Origin: an uncultured Lachnospiraceae bacterium
GTDB lineage: Bacteria > Bacillota > Clostridia > Lachnospirales > Lachnospiraceae
Direction of reading: 5' to 3'
Assembly: GCA_949948735.1 (NCBI GenBank)
Contig: CATLGV010000001.1
Location: 1-64,000, forward strand
DNA length: 64,000 nt
Shown piece after piece: positions 7,776-16,641 of this stretch (positions within the stretch are counted from its first letter, which is position 1; every line of letters begins with the position of its first letter). A program made the position numbers and the translations under genes. Under the pieces are notes generated by a model, which had not been told where the DNA came from, did not search any database, and worked only from the letters and a program-made list of their open reading frames with translations.

Positions 7776-8069
7776 TTATTCCCGTGGTAAGACAATTTTG
7801 GGATTCTCTTTAAAGGGCTTATATAACACGAGTTTTTTGCCGATAACCTGCACCACCTGGGAATGGGTGCGCTCAGAAATCCTATTGGCAATTTCCTTCG
7901 GATCGTCGGCGCAATTTTTGAGGACGGCGACTTTAATCAGTTCATGCGTATTGAATACCTCCAAGATTGCATCGACATTTTCCGGGGTTACGGAGGACTT
8001 GCCAATCTGGAATACCGGATCGATATTCATGGCCAGTCCCTTTAAATAAGCGCGTTGTTTACTTGTCAT
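7776..8069 (-). CDS. yhbY: Ribosome assembly RNA-binding protein YhbY
   Basis: 97-aa CRS1/YhbY (CRM) domain protein with a KH-like fold that associates with 50S precursors. The family pattern is clear: MTSKQRAYLKGLAMNIDPVF, the GK-S motif IGKSSVTPENVD, and RTHSQVVQVIGKKLVLYKPF. It lies between obg and nadD, as in many Clostridia, 21 bp upstream of nadD. Confidence 0.95.
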   Translation of the reverse strand: MTSKQRAYLKGLAMNIDPVFQIGKSSVTPENVDAILEVFNTHELIKVAVLKNCADDPKEIANRISERTHSQVVQVIGKKLVLYKPFKENPKIVLPRE

Positions 8070-8101
8070 ATTAATAACCCTGCCTTTCTTTGGTGTGAAT
8101 G

Positions 8102-9397
8102 TTATTCTTTATAATAATCAAAGGAAAGTCCATACATACGCACGGTATCCCCGTCCTGAACACCAAGAGCTTCCAGCTCGTCGAGGATGCCGTTGTCCTT
8201 CAAGAAGCCCTGGAAAAAGCGAAAACCGCGCTCGGATTCAAGATTGGTATAGCCGAGCATTTTCTCGATACGGGGGCCTTCGATAACATATTCGTTATTT
8301 TTCTCGTCATAGCTGACCGTATACGGTTCATTGCCGGTCACGATGTCGGTGTCCGGATTAAATTCGGGCGCAAATACGGTCGGCGGTTCGTCAATCTGCT
8401 CCAACAGCGCGCTTACATAATACAAAAGCTCCTTCAAGCCCTGTCCGGAAACCGCGGAAATGGGGAAAATCTTGATACCCTGCGGTTCGAATTCCTCCCG
8501 TATTTTCTGAAGCGGATCGCTGTCCTGATCGGAATAGATTGCGTCTATTTTGTTTGCCGCGATAACCTGCGGTTTGTGGGCAATATCCGCATTGTAGGCC
8601 TCCAGCTCCTTATTGATGGCGTAAATATCCTCAATGGGGTCACGGCCCTCCGTGGATGCGGCATCTACAAGGTGAATCAGCACCTTTGTACGTTCGATAT
8701 GGCGCAGAAATTCATGGCCGAGGCCGACGCCCTCGGAGGCGCCCTCAATCAGACCCGGAATATCCGCCATAACAAAGCCTTTACCGCCGTCTAAATCAAC
8801 CACCCCGAGATTGGGGTTGAGCGTGGTAAAATGATAGTTGGCAATCTTGGGCCGCGCGTTTGTGACGCGCGATAACAGTGTGGATTTTCCGACATTTGGG
8901 AATCCGACAAGCCCTACGTCCGCGATAACCTTCAGCTCAAGAAAAAGATACAATTCTTTGGCCGGCTGACCGGGCTGCGCATATTTGGGCGCCTGCATGG
9001 TGGACGTCGCGTAATGCTGATTGCCGTTTCCGCCGTTTCCGCCCCGCAGCACCACCTGTCTGTCGTTGCCGCCGGACATATCGGCGATAATTTTCCCGGA
9101 ATCAAATTCCTTTATAACAGTTCCTTCCGGCACCTTCAGCACAATATCATCACCGTTCTTCCCGCGGCAGTTGCGTTTGCCGCCCGGTTCCCCATCCTGT
9201 GCGCAGTATTTCTGCACGTGGCGGTAGTCGGTTAAGGTATTCAGACCTTTGTCCACTTCAAAAATGACGCTTCCGCCGTTCCCGCCGTCACCGCCGTCCG
9301 GTCCGCCGTTCGGGACATACTTCTCCCGCCGAAAGGATACATGACCGTCGCCGCCCTTGCCGCTCCGGATATATATTTTAGCTCTGTCTGCGAACAT
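8102..9397 (-). CDS. obgE: GTPase ObgE/CgtA
   Basis: 431-aa essential GTPase of late 50S assembly and stress signalling. The glycine-rich Obg fold fills residues 1-158 (GGDGHVSFRREKY, GGDGGNGGSVIFEV), the G domain follows (GFPNVGKSTLL, switch DIPGLIEGA, NKID) and the C-terminal OCT domain (about 355-431) is that of Gram-positive Obg. Length is normal. It sits between rpmA and yhbY with a hairpin before it, which may lower its expression relative to the ribosomal protein genes. Confidence 0.97.
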   Translation of the reverse strand: MFADRAKIYIRSGKGGDGHVSFRREKYVPNGGPDGGDGGNGGSVIFEVDKGLNTLTDYRHVQKYCAQDGEPGGKRNCRGKNGDDIVLKVPEGTVIKEFDSGKIIADMSGGNDRQVVLRGGNGGNGNQHYATSTMQAPKYAQPGQPAKELYLFLELKVIADVGLVGFPNVGKSTLLSRVTNARPKIANYHFTTLNPNLGVVDLDGGKGFVMADIPGLIEGASEGVGLGHEFLRHIERTKVLIHLVDAASTEGRDPIEDIYAINKELEAYNADIAHKPQVIAANKIDAIYSDQDSDPLQKIREEFEPQGIKIFPISAVSGQGLKELLYYVSALLEQIDEPPTVFAPEFNPDTDIVTGNEPYTVSYDEKNNEYVIEGPRIEKMLGYTNLESERGFRFFQGFLKDNGILDELEALGVQDGDTVRMYGLSFDYYKE

Positions 9398-9435
9398 TAA
9401 TTATTTTACCAGCCTTTCAATTGTTTTGATACGAA

Positions 9436-9462
9436 AAGGCTTCAGGTGGAGCCTGAAGCCTT
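9436..9462 (-). terminator. Terminator or attenuator between rpmA and obgE
   Basis: AAGGCTTCAGG (9436-9446) pairs perfectly with CCTGAAGCCTT (9452-9462) around a 5-nt loop. On the minus strand it is followed by TTTTCG, so it can end or reduce the rplU-prp-rpmA transcript before obgE. Confidence 0.8.
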
Positions 9463-9483
9463 CATGCATGCATGCGTATGGTC

Positions 9484-9771
9484 TTATTTCTCTTCTACAG
9501 GATAAACGGAAGCCTGCTTTCTGTCTCTTCCCTTTCTCTCGAATCTGAGTACACCATCCACCAATGCAAATAATGTATCATCTCCGCCTCTTCCAACATT
9601 TACGCCCGGATGGATCTTTGTTCCGCGCTGTCTGTATAAAATGTTGCCTGCCTTTACGAACTGACCGTCTGCTCTCTTGGCACCTAATCTCTTGGATTCG
9701 GAATCTCTACCGTTCTTGGTAGAACCAACACCCTTCTTATGAGCAAAAAACTGAAGGTTTAATTTCATCAT
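9484..9771 (-). CDS. rpmA: 50S ribosomal protein bL27
   Basis: 95-aa bL27. It carries the Firmicutes N-terminal extension LNLQFFA before [14 protein letters not shown]; the Prp protease encoded just upstream removes this extension, exposing the N-terminus that reaches the peptidyl transferase centre. GGAGGTG lies 7 bp before the first of two consecutive ATGs. It is part of the rplU-prp-rpmA unit. Confidence 0.98.
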   Translation of the reverse strand: MMKLNLQFFAHKKGVGSTKNGRDSESKRLGAKRADGQFVKAGNILYRQRGTKIHPGVNVGRGGDDTLFALVDGVLRFERKGRDRKQASVYPVEEK

Positions 9772-9774
9772 GGT

Positions 9775-10104
9775 TTACACCTCCCTGAATTTGAGTTTTA
9801 AGTATTTCGTACCCCATTGTCCGGCAATGGTCTCTAAACCCAATATCATAGCATTCATTAAAAGCGCCGCGTCAGCGCCTGCCTCGGAAGTAAACCGGCA
9901 GTCGATATAGCCGCTGTCTTCATCGTGAACAACGTCTATCACGTCTCCGGTAAATTTCTCCAGAGAATTAATCGTATTGATAACCAATATCGATATGGAA
10001 GCGCATACAATATCCTTACCGACGGCGGCATAACCTGAATGCCCCTCACACGTAAAACGTACATATTTGTCTTTATTGGATTTATAAACAGTAATCTTAG
10101 TCAT
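9775..10104 (-). CDS. prp: Ribosomal-processing cysteine protease Prp
   Basis: 109-aa cysteine protease (YsxB) that trims the N-terminal extension of bL27. Catalytic His22 (GHSGYA) and Cys34 (DIVCASIS) are both present, and the substrate gene directly downstream retains the LNLQFFA site. The gene lies between rplU and rpmA, the invariant position in Firmicutes. Confidence 0.96.
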   Translation of the reverse strand: MTKITVYKSNKDKYVRFTCEGHSGYAAVGKDIVCASISILVINTINSLEKFTGDVIDVVHDEDSGYIDCRFTSEAGADAALLMNAMILGLETIAGQWGTKYLKLKFREV

Positions 10105-10127
10105 AAAAATCGAACGAACAGCATCTA

Positions 10128-10433
10128 TTAAGCGTTGATTTTATCAATCTTAACCTGAGTGTATGCTTGTCTATGACCGTTTTTCTTGTGATAGCCTGTC
10201 TTTCTCTTGTACTTGTAAACGATAACCTTCTTGCTGCGTCCCTGCCCCATAACGGTAGCTGTGACGGATGCATTGGCTACGTCCGCGCCTACTTTGAGAG
10301 AATCATTGCTAACGGCAATCACGTTGTCAAAGGTTACAGTGTTTCCGTCCTCAACATCGAGCTTTTCAACTCTGATAATATCTCCCTCGGAAACCTTGTA
10401 CTGCTTTCCACCTGTTGCAATAATCGCGTACAT
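10128..10433 (-). CDS. rplU: 50S ribosomal protein bL21
   Basis: 101-aa bL21, first gene of the rplU-prp-rpmA unit. The family pattern is complete: [18 protein letters not shown] at the start and [22 protein letters not shown] at the end, which contacts 23S rRNA. AGGAGGTG precedes the ATG. A structured leader and a strong promoter lie upstream. Confidence 0.98.
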   Translation of the reverse strand: MYAIIATGGKQYKVSEGDIIRVEKLDVEDGNTVTFDNVIAVSNDSLKVGADVANASVTATVMGQGRSKKVIVYKYKRKTGYHKKNGHRQAYTQVKIDKINA

Positions 10434-10438
10434 ATTGC

Positions 10439-10533
10439 ACCTCCTAAATAATTACTCGCTAACTTTGGTGGTGTGTAAAACATATGCTTTGGCATATGCT
10501 TTGCATACGCTTCTACCTAGTTATGCGGCATAC
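10439..10533 (-). ncRNA. rplU leader, L21-leader-like regulatory RNA
   Basis: About 95 nt of transcribed leader between the promoter and the rplU ribosome site. It contains three related segments: GCGTATGC (10510-10503), GCATATGC (10499-10492) and GCATATG (10487-10481). The middle one can pair with either neighbour, giving two exclusive hairpins. Position fits the Firmicutes L21 leader that mediates autoregulation by bL21; match to that family's consensus was not computed. Confidence 0.55.
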
Positions 10534-10539
10534 CCGTAT

Positions 10540-10568
10540 ATCATAGCATTCACATATCCAAAAGTCAA
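10540..10568 (-). promoter_or_regulatory. rplU-prp-rpmA promoter
   Basis: Reading the minus strand: TTGACT (10568-10563), 17-bp spacer, TATGAT (10545-10540). Near-consensus sigma-A promoter. Confidence 0.85.
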
Positions 10569-10618
10569 GCCATTTTCTGATTTAAATTTCGGGATGAAGG
10601 GAAAAGCTAATTTTCTTT

Positions 10619-11860
10619 TCATATTTTTATGGACTGCTCACGCAGCTGCTCCGTCAGGGCTTTCTTTTTTTTGCTCCGTGTGATCTCAACAAGTCCAAGC
10701 GGCGTCATATCAACAATGTCCGTCTGCACGCTGTCCTGCCCTGCGAGCGCGCGAAGCTCCTGTAAAAGCTGCGTTTCCAGTCGGGAATCTTCCATATTGA
10801 TGAAATCAATCAGAATAATGCCGGAAAGATTTCGCAGGCGGATCTGCCGCATACATTCAGCAGCGGCCTCCATGTTGATATTGTAGAAGTACTGTGCAGC
10901 ATTTTTTTTGGAAATGTTTTTGCCGGAATTCACGTCAATAACATATAGCGCTTCTGTCTTTTCGATGACAAGATACGCGCCGGATTTTAACCATACCTTT
11001 GGGGACAGCAGTTCTTCGAGCCGTGTCTGCACACTGTAGAGCTTCTGCAGCGGATAGGTATCGTCCCCGTAGAGGGAAATGCTGCCGGAAAGCGCCGGCA
11101 TATAATCTGCCGCAAACCCGGCAAGCTCCTGATACAGTAACGCGTCGTCCGTAATAAGCTGACGATAGCGTGCAATGTCTGCATCCAGAAGATATGCCAG
11201 ATAAGCCGGAAGCGGTTTATGAACACGGCTGTAGCAGGTTCGGTGCATGCTTTCCTGTAAGAGCTTGTCCATCTGTGCCGTCAGCCGGAGACATTCGTCT
11301 GTAAGCGGCTGCAGGGCGTCCTCCTTCTGCGGCTGTGCGAGCAGGGCGGCCGCGCCGGTGCGGACAATCACACCATAGGAAATCGTATCGGGAATCGCGT
11401 CTGCCAGCAACGGTTTTATTTCTTTGCTGCATTTTTTAGAAACGCTTCTAGCGTTTTGGTTTCTTGAAGCATTTTCGTTTGTGACAACGCAATATTTCCC
11501 CGCAAGTGACAGGTTTGTCGTAAAAACCGGCTCCTTGGAACGAACGGCCTCCTTTTCAAGCTGTACGAGAAGCTCATCCCCTGAGCGCAGCACGCCGTCA
11601 TACGTCCTGTTAAGCAATACGGGCGGATGCGGCGTCTTTAACGGGAGATAGCCCTTCTCTCCCGGTCTGTAGTCGATAAAAGCGGCATTCATATGCATTG
11701 TGACATTGACGACCTTCGCAACAAAGATGTCTCCGATAGCGATGCTGTCCGGATGTACATCCGTAAAGGACACGGATTCGAATCGGTTTGTATTCATGTC
11801 CAGGGAAAACGAAAGGATGCTGTCCTGATATCTTGTCAGAACATACCGCAGCGCGCTCAT
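10619..11860 (-). CDS. rng: Ribonuclease E/G family endoribonuclease
   Basis: 413-aa RNase G-type enzyme. The S1 domain (about residues 35-120; GDIFVAKVVNVTMHMNAAFI) is followed by the RNase H-like and DNase I-like catalytic regions with the two Mg-binding aspartates in VIDVNSG and LIDFINM. I see no CPxC zinc link and no E-type scaffold tail. It should process 5'-monophosphate RNAs, including rRNA precursors. Its start overlaps the stop of the DUF2344 gene by 4 bp, so the three-gene unit is coupled. RNase E versus G cannot be separated further. Confidence 0.9.
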   Translation of the reverse strand: MSALRYVLTRYQDSILSFSLDMNTNRFESVSFTDVHPDSIAIGDIFVAKVVNVTMHMNAAFIDYRPGEKGYLPLKTPHPPVLLNRTYDGVLRSGDELLVQLEKEAVRSKEPVFTTNLSLAGKYCVVTNENASRNQNARSVSKKCSKEIKPLLADAIPDTISYGVIVRTGAAALLAQPQKEDALQPLTDECLRLTAQMDKLLQESMHRTCYSRVHKPLPAYLAYLLDADIARYRQLITDDALLYQELAGFAADYMPALSGSISLYGDDTYPLQKLYSVQTRLEELLSPKVWLKSGAYLVIEKTEALYVIDVNSGKNISKKNAAQYFYNINMEAAAECMRQIRLRNLSGIILIDFINMEDSRLETQLLQELRALAGQDSVQTDIVDMTPLGLVEITRSKKKKALTEQLREQSIKI

Positions 11861-12567
11861 TCGTAATCACTCCCGATAAAGCCAAGCGGCTCCAGCTTTG
11901 GCGTTGTCTCATCACCCGCGTTCATATAGGTATCTTCTCTGGTAATAAGAAGGGCAAATTCATCCAGCACCCCGCCGTTTTTCTCATAGTACGCATGCAT
12001 TACAAGAGCGGGCTTAATATTCCCGCTGCTGCTTGCATCTACGGTGAGCAGGACTGTCTGTTCGTCCTGAGACAGCGCGCATTCAAAAATATGCGGCTTC
12101 ATATCAAAGGTCGTTTCACTGCGTTTGGTCTTTTTGGTGACAATGATTTCAGGCTGGCTGTAAAAATCGGCAATTGTTGCGCGATTCAAAAATGCAGGCG
12201 CACAGCCCTCCCGGAAACGTATGGCATATCGAGCCGCATAGACGCTTGCCATCGCGTTACCGGCATCCTCCGGAAGCAGCTTTGCCTCGAGGACGCGGAT
12301 GCCCTCGACCATCTGTGCATTTAAAGCGTCTATAAGCTGCTGCGAGCTGGTAAGGGAATGCACTTCAATATCCATATATTCTCCGTTGCTTTCAAGTCCT
12401 ACGCCCAGCGGAGCGGCAAAGGACATGATCTGATGCGGGCTAAAGCCGGTGGAATACGCAATATCAATTCCCGCGCGCCGGATTGCCTTTTGAAAATACC
12501 GCATTACGTCAAGATGTCCTATAAACTTAAGGACACCGTGCTTGGAAAATTTAATACGCAGCTTCAT
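11857..12567 (-). CDS. TIGR03936 radical-SAM-linked protein (DUF2344)
   Basis: 236-aa protein of the DUF2344 family that accompanies, and in some genomes is fused to, the radical SAM enzyme encoded just upstream. The typical start MKLRIKFSKHG and the motif KFIGHLDVMRYFQKAIRRAGI are clear. Biochemical function is unknown; linkage to RNase G and L21 suggests RNA modification (inference). ATG 12567 is chosen because GGAGG lies upstream and the ATGA overlaps the end of the radical SAM gene, although the frame stays open further upstream. Confidence 0.9.
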   Translation of the reverse strand: MKLRIKFSKHGVLKFIGHLDVMRYFQKAIRRAGIDIAYSTGFSPHQIMSFAAPLGVGLESNGEYMDIEVHSLTSSQQLIDALNAQMVEGIRVLEAKLLPEDAGNAMASVYAARYAIRFREGCAPAFLNRATIADFYSQPEIIVTKKTKRSETTFDMKPHIFECALSQDEQTVLLTVDASSSGNIKPALVMHAYYEKNGGVLDEFALLITREDTYMNAGDETTPKLEPLGFIGSDYE

Positions 12568-14453
12568 AGAGTATCGTCCTCCGTTTGGGTATGGGGCTCT
12601 GTGCAGACGCCGCATCCGAATTGGGCCGCGCCGCAGGCATTGCACTGCACGCGGCAGTTGGGGGTGACCTTACCGTCAAGCGCATTTTGCCATTCCTTTT
12701 TCAGAAATGCCTTGCTTACGCCGCAGTCTAAGAAATCCCACGGGAAAATCTCATCCAGTCCGCGCTCCCTTGTGGTATAGAAGGCAATATCAACGCCGCA
12801 TTCGGCAAAGGTTTCCATCCAGACGTCGTGCTTATAATATTCTCCCCATGCGTCAAAAATGCAGCCCTTTTGATAAGCGGCCAGAATCGGCTTACACAGC
12901 CGTCTGTCCCCGCGTGCGAGAACGCCTTCCATCACGCTGGCGTCCGCCTCATGCCAGTTATATTTAATGCTTTTTTGATTGAGCTGTTCGGATACGGCGC
13001 GCTTTGTCATATAGGCCTTTTCGATAAATGCCTCCCGGGTACATTGAGGAGCCCACTGAAAGGGCGTGAACGGCTTGGGAATAAAGAACGAGGTGCTTGC
13101 GACAATCTGCACCCTGCCGTTTCGCTGTTCCCTGGGGAGCACTTCATAGTAAACAGCTGCGATTTTGTTGGCAAGCTCCGCGATTCCGCGAATATCCTCC
13201 TCCGTCTCTGTCGGCAGACCCAGCATGAAGTAAAGCTTTACACGGTTCCAGCCGCCCCGAAATGCCAGGGCAGCGCCCTTCAATATAACCTCCTCGGTCA
13301 ACCCCTTGTTGATAACGTCCCTCAGCCGCTGGCTCCCCGCCTCAGGCGCAAAGGTCAGGCTGCTTTTTTTGATGTCCTGTACCTTTTCCATAACCTCCAG
13401 CGAAAAGGCGTCGATTCTAAGCGAAGGAAGCGATATATTGACCTTCCTTTCGCGGCAGCTGTCAATCAGGAAACTGACCAGCTCCTCCAGCTGTGAATAA
13501 TCGCTGGAGCTGAGCGAGCTTAATGAAATCTCTTCATGGCCGGTATTATCCAGCATTTGGAGCGCTGTCTCCTTCAGCATCTGTGCGTCGCGTTCCCGTA
13601 CCGGGCGGTAAAGCTGTCCGGCCTGACAGAACCGGCACCCGCGGATGCAGCCCCGCTGTATCTCCAGAACAACCCGGTCCTGTGTACACTTGATAAACGG
13701 TACAACCGGCTTGAGCGGATAATATGTCCGGGACAAATCCGTAACAAGCTCTTTTGTAATGGTTGCGGGAATACCCGCAAGCTTTGGCGCAAAGGACGCA
13801 ATGGTGCCGTCCTCGTGGTAGGCGGTCTCATAAAGCTGCGGCACATATATCCCCGGCAGCTTTGCCGCCTGTTCGAGGAACGCTGTCCTTGAAAGCCCCT
13901 GCCGGCGGCACTCTTTATATAAATCAAGCAGGGGACGGTACTGTGTCTCGCCCTCCCCAATGTAGAACATATCAAAAAAATCGGCAATCGGTTCCGGATT
14001 GTAGGTACAAGGGCCGCCGCCGATGACAATCGGATGCGCCCAGGTACGTTCTGTGGCAAGAAACGGAATGCCTGATAAATCCAACACCTGCAAAATGTTC
14101 GTATAGCATAATTCATACTGAATCGTTATTCCGAGAAAGTCAAAGTCTCTGACAGGATCCTGTGATTCCAGCGCGAAAAGGGGGATTCCCTCTTTTCGCA
14201 TAATGGAATCCAAATCAGGCCATGGAGAATACACCCGTTCACACCATGTATCCTCAAATTGATTCAGCATATCGTAAATAATCTGAATGCCAAGATGGGA
14301 CATGCCAATCTCATAGACATCCGGAAAGCACATCGCAAACCGTACGTCTACGGCGCTGCTGTCCTTGATCACACTGTTCACTTCATTTCCGATATAGCGC
14401 GCAGGCTTTTCTACCTGCAGCAGAATTTCGTCACTTAAAGCCAAATTTCTCAT
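12564..14453 (-). CDS. TIGR03960 family radical SAM protein
   Basis: 629-aa enzyme with a B12-binding-like N-terminal domain (about residues 30-180) and a radical SAM core whose iron-sulfur cluster site is QRGCIRGCRFCQAG. The C-terminus is cysteine-rich (CRVQCNACGAAQFGCGVC), possibly a second metal site. The substrate is unknown. The start at 14453 (MRNLALSDEI) matches family N-termini; the frame extends upstream over a hairpin and is not credible there. It forms a coupled unit with the DUF2344 protein and RNase G. Confidence 0.9.
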   Translation of the reverse strand: MRNLALSDEILLQVEKPARYIGNEVNSVIKDSSAVDVRFAMCFPDVYEIGMSHLGIQIIYDMLNQFEDTWCERVYSPWPDLDSIMRKEGIPLFALESQDPVRDFDFLGITIQYELCYTNILQVLDLSGIPFLATERTWAHPIVIGGGPCTYNPEPIADFFDMFYIGEGETQYRPLLDLYKECRRQGLSRTAFLEQAAKLPGIYVPQLYETAYHEDGTIASFAPKLAGIPATITKELVTDLSRTYYPLKPVVPFIKCTQDRVVLEIQRGCIRGCRFCQAGQLYRPVRERDAQMLKETALQMLDNTGHEEISLSSLSSSDYSQLEELVSFLIDSCRERKVNISLPSLRIDAFSLEVMEKVQDIKKSSLTFAPEAGSQRLRDVINKGLTEEVILKGAALAFRGGWNRVKLYFMLGLPTETEEDIRGIAELANKIAAVYYEVLPREQRNGRVQIVASTSFFIPKPFTPFQWAPQCTREAFIEKAYMTKRAVSEQLNQKSIKYNWHEADASVMEGVLARGDRRLCKPILAAYQKGCIFDAWGEYYKHDVWMETFAECGVDIAFYTTRERGLDEIFPWDFLDCGVSKAFLKKEWQNALDGKVTPNCRVQCNACGAAQFGCGVCTEPHTQTEDDTL

Positions 14454-14481
14454 AAATACCCTGTTATCTGCTATGATACCA

Positions 14482-14504
14482 GGGGGCAAAATACCTTTGC
14501 CCCC
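14482..14504. terminator. Strong hairpin downstream of the lysozyme gene
   Basis: GGGGGCAAA (14482-14490) pairs perfectly with TTTGCCCCC (14496-14504), and pairing extends outward as ACCA/TGGT with one bulge. No T-run follows on either strand. It separates the lysozyme gene from the radical SAM unit and may act as terminator or RNA-stabilising stem. Confidence 0.6.
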
Positions 14505-14517
14505 GTGGTCATTTTGT

Positions 14518-16029
14518 TTATGGTAACAATAATCTTCCGTCCGCATCAAAGAGCAGCGGCGTCCCCGCAACATCCACGAGACCGGTCTGCATATTTCCGT
14601 TTATGTCAAAGTAGTACACACCGTCGCCGATGGTTACGAGTCCGACTGCCATATGGCCGTCTGCCTCATAATATTTTGTGGTCAGACCGTCGTTGAACCA
14701 GCCGGTGTACATCGATCCGTCTGCCGAGAACAGGTAAGAAAGCCCGTTCATCTGATAAGCGCCGGTTATCATTGCACCGTCTGCGCCAAACATATACAGC
14801 TTGTCGCCGATTGCCTGTAAGCCGGTCTGCATCACACCCGCTGCGTCAAACAAATACATTTTTCCGTCGATTGCCTGTAAGCCGGTCTGCATCACACCTG
14901 CCGCGTCAAAATAATACCGCAGTCCGCCGAGCGTCTGCCAGCCAATCTGCATAACGCCGTTTGCGTCAAAGTAATGATAATTATTGCCTACAAGGCTGAA
15001 GCCGGTCATCATATGTCCGTCCGCCGCGAAGAACCGCATGCCGTCCGGGAAGGCAAAGAAGCCTGTGTACATTGCGCCGTCCGGTGCGAAGAAGAAGCAC
15101 AGCCCGCCGATATTCTGCAGGCCGGTCTGCATGCTTCCGTCCACGCCAAAATAGTACATGCCCTGTCCGATCGGCGTAAAGCCTACAGACATGACGCCGT
15201 CGGGCTGCAGATAATAAGTGCCTGTCTCAAGCGGCAGCCATCCGGTCTGCATCCGTCCCGCGGCGTCCAGGTAGTACCTGGCTGTTCCTAAATCCAGCCA
15301 GCCGCGCTGCATTTTATAGTTAATATAATAATGTAAAAATCCCTTTCTGGCAACCCATCCGTTCTGAACGATGCTTGTGGAATAATCCTTCAACGCAATA
15401 TTCAAATCGGCATCGCCGTTTATACCCGGTACAACGCCGGTGCTGGAGTACTGCCAGATAGCGGCGTCGGGCACTTCACATTTGTCGGACCACTGCGCAA
15501 CCCACTTGTCAAAAAAGACAGGCCCGATCTTGGTCGTAAACCATGTTTTATTGGAATATACCATAGGATAATACCCCTCTGCCTCGATCAGAGCGCAGAA
15601 GGTATTGGCCATCAGAGAGAGCGTTTCCGGAGAAAGCTGCTTCTGAACCTTGTCTTCCACATCCCATACGACCGGGTAAGAGACCTGTATATTTTGAATT
15701 GCGTTGAGTACAAACTGGGCCTCCAAAGCCGCTTCCTCAACATTGGTGGCGTATGAATAAATATAAACGCCCGTCTTGAGGCCCGCAGCCTGGGCAGCCG
15801 CCATATTATAGTAAAAATAGTCGTCGATGCCGCTCTTGAGCGAGCCTGCCTTGATAAAGGCAAAGGACACGCCGCTCTGTGCCACTGCGGTCCAGTTAAT
15901 CGGCCCCTGCCATTTTGAAACATCGACACCTCTGTCGCCTACCGCCGCCTCTGACTGCACAGCCGGTATGCCTGAGAGCACGCCGACCGCCAGCAGCAGG
16001 CATAGTATTTTTGTCAAAAACTTCTTCAC
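14518..16029 (-). CDS. Secreted GH25 lysozyme with cell-wall-binding repeats
   Basis: 503-aa exported muramidase. Signal peptide (residues 1-29, ending QSEAA), GH25 domain (about 30-235) with Asp36 in DVSKWQG and the catalytic acids Asp123 and Glu125 in VVWDVED, then about twelve 20-residue aromatic wall-binding repeats (for example GLRYYFDAAGVMQTGLQAI) to the C-terminus. Such repeats bind choline or other wall polymers and glucans. It probably cleaves peptidoglycan during growth or against neighbours. The gene stands alone between the his unit and the radical SAM unit. Confidence 0.93.
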   Translation of the reverse strand: MKKFLTKILCLLLAVGVLSGIPAVQSEAAVGDRGVDVSKWQGPINWTAVAQSGVSFAFIKAGSLKSGIDDYFYYNMAAAQAAGLKTGVYIYSYATNVEEAALEAQFVLNAIQNIQVSYPVVWDVEDKVQKQLSPETLSLMANTFCALIEAEGYYPMVYSNKTWFTTKIGPVFFDKWVAQWSDKCEVPDAAIWQYSSTGVVPGINGDADLNIALKDYSTSIVQNGWVARKGFLHYYINYKMQRGWLDLGTARYYLDAAGRMQTGWLPLETGTYYLQPDGVMSVGFTPIGQGMYYFGVDGSMQTGLQNIGGLCFFFAPDGAMYTGFFAFPDGMRFFAADGHMMTGFSLVGNNYHYFDANGVMQIGWQTLGGLRYYFDAAGVMQTGLQAIDGKMYLFDAAGVMQTGLQAIGDKLYMFGADGAMITGAYQMNGLSYLFSADGSMYTGWFNDGLTTKYYEADGHMAVGLVTIGDGVYYFDINGNMQTGLVDVAGTPLLFDADGRLLLP

Positions 16030-16050
16030 TTTTAACCTCCGTTTTTAATA

Positions 16051-16641
16051 TCAGCCTAAGCTTCCTTTTGTTGATAATACGTCTTTTATTCTGTTATCTG
16101 TAGTAACCGCGTCGTCGAGCGCCTTTGCAAAGGCCTTAAAGACAGCTTCTATCATATGATGACTGTTCTCCCCGCTCAGCAGCTTAATATGGATATTCAT
16201 TGCCGCGCTGTAGGAAACCGCGTAGAAGAATTCCTTAACAAGACCGGTGTCAAAAGCGCCCGCCATTGCATCGGGAAATGTCCCGTCAAAGCTTAAATAG
16301 GGACGACCGCACAGGTCAACCGCGCAGAGCGCCAGCGCGTCATCCATGGGAAGGATAAAGAAGCCGTAGCGCTTTATTCCCTTCTTGTCGCCAAGCGCCT
16401 CGCGAATGGCGGTTCCCAGCACAATGCCGGCATCCTCCACGGTATGATGGCCGTCGACTGCCAAATCGCCATTGACCCTTAAAGTCAGGTCAAAAAAGCC
16501 GTGCCTGGCAAAGCCCTCCAGCATATGATTAAAAAAACCGATTCCGGTGTCAATGTCCGCCTTTCCTTCGCCGTCAAGCGCCAGCTTCAATTCGATAGCG
16601 GTTTCCTTTGTCGTTCTTGTTATCGCAGCGTCCCGTTTCAT
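16051..16641 (-). CDS. hisB: Imidazoleglycerol-phosphate dehydratase HisB
   Basis: 196-aa monofunctional IGP dehydratase, sixth step of histidine synthesis. Both manganese-binding motifs are present: NHMLEGFARHG with DGHHTVEDAGI, and later SGENSHHMIEAVFKAFAKAL. No phosphatase domain is fused. GGAGGGGAAGC precedes the ATG, and the start overlaps the hisD stop by 4 bp. Last gene of hisZ-hisG-hisD-hisB; the remaining his genes are not in this window. Confidence 0.97.
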   Translation of the reverse strand: MKRDAAITRTTKETAIELKLALDGEGKADIDTGIGFFNHMLEGFARHGFFDLTLRVNGDLAVDGHHTVEDAGIVLGTAIREALGDKKGIKRYGFFILPMDDALALCAVDLCGRPYLSFDGTFPDAMAGAFDTGLVKEFFYAVSYSAAMNIHIKLLSGENSHHMIEAVFKAFAKALDDAVTTDNRIKDVLSTKGSLG

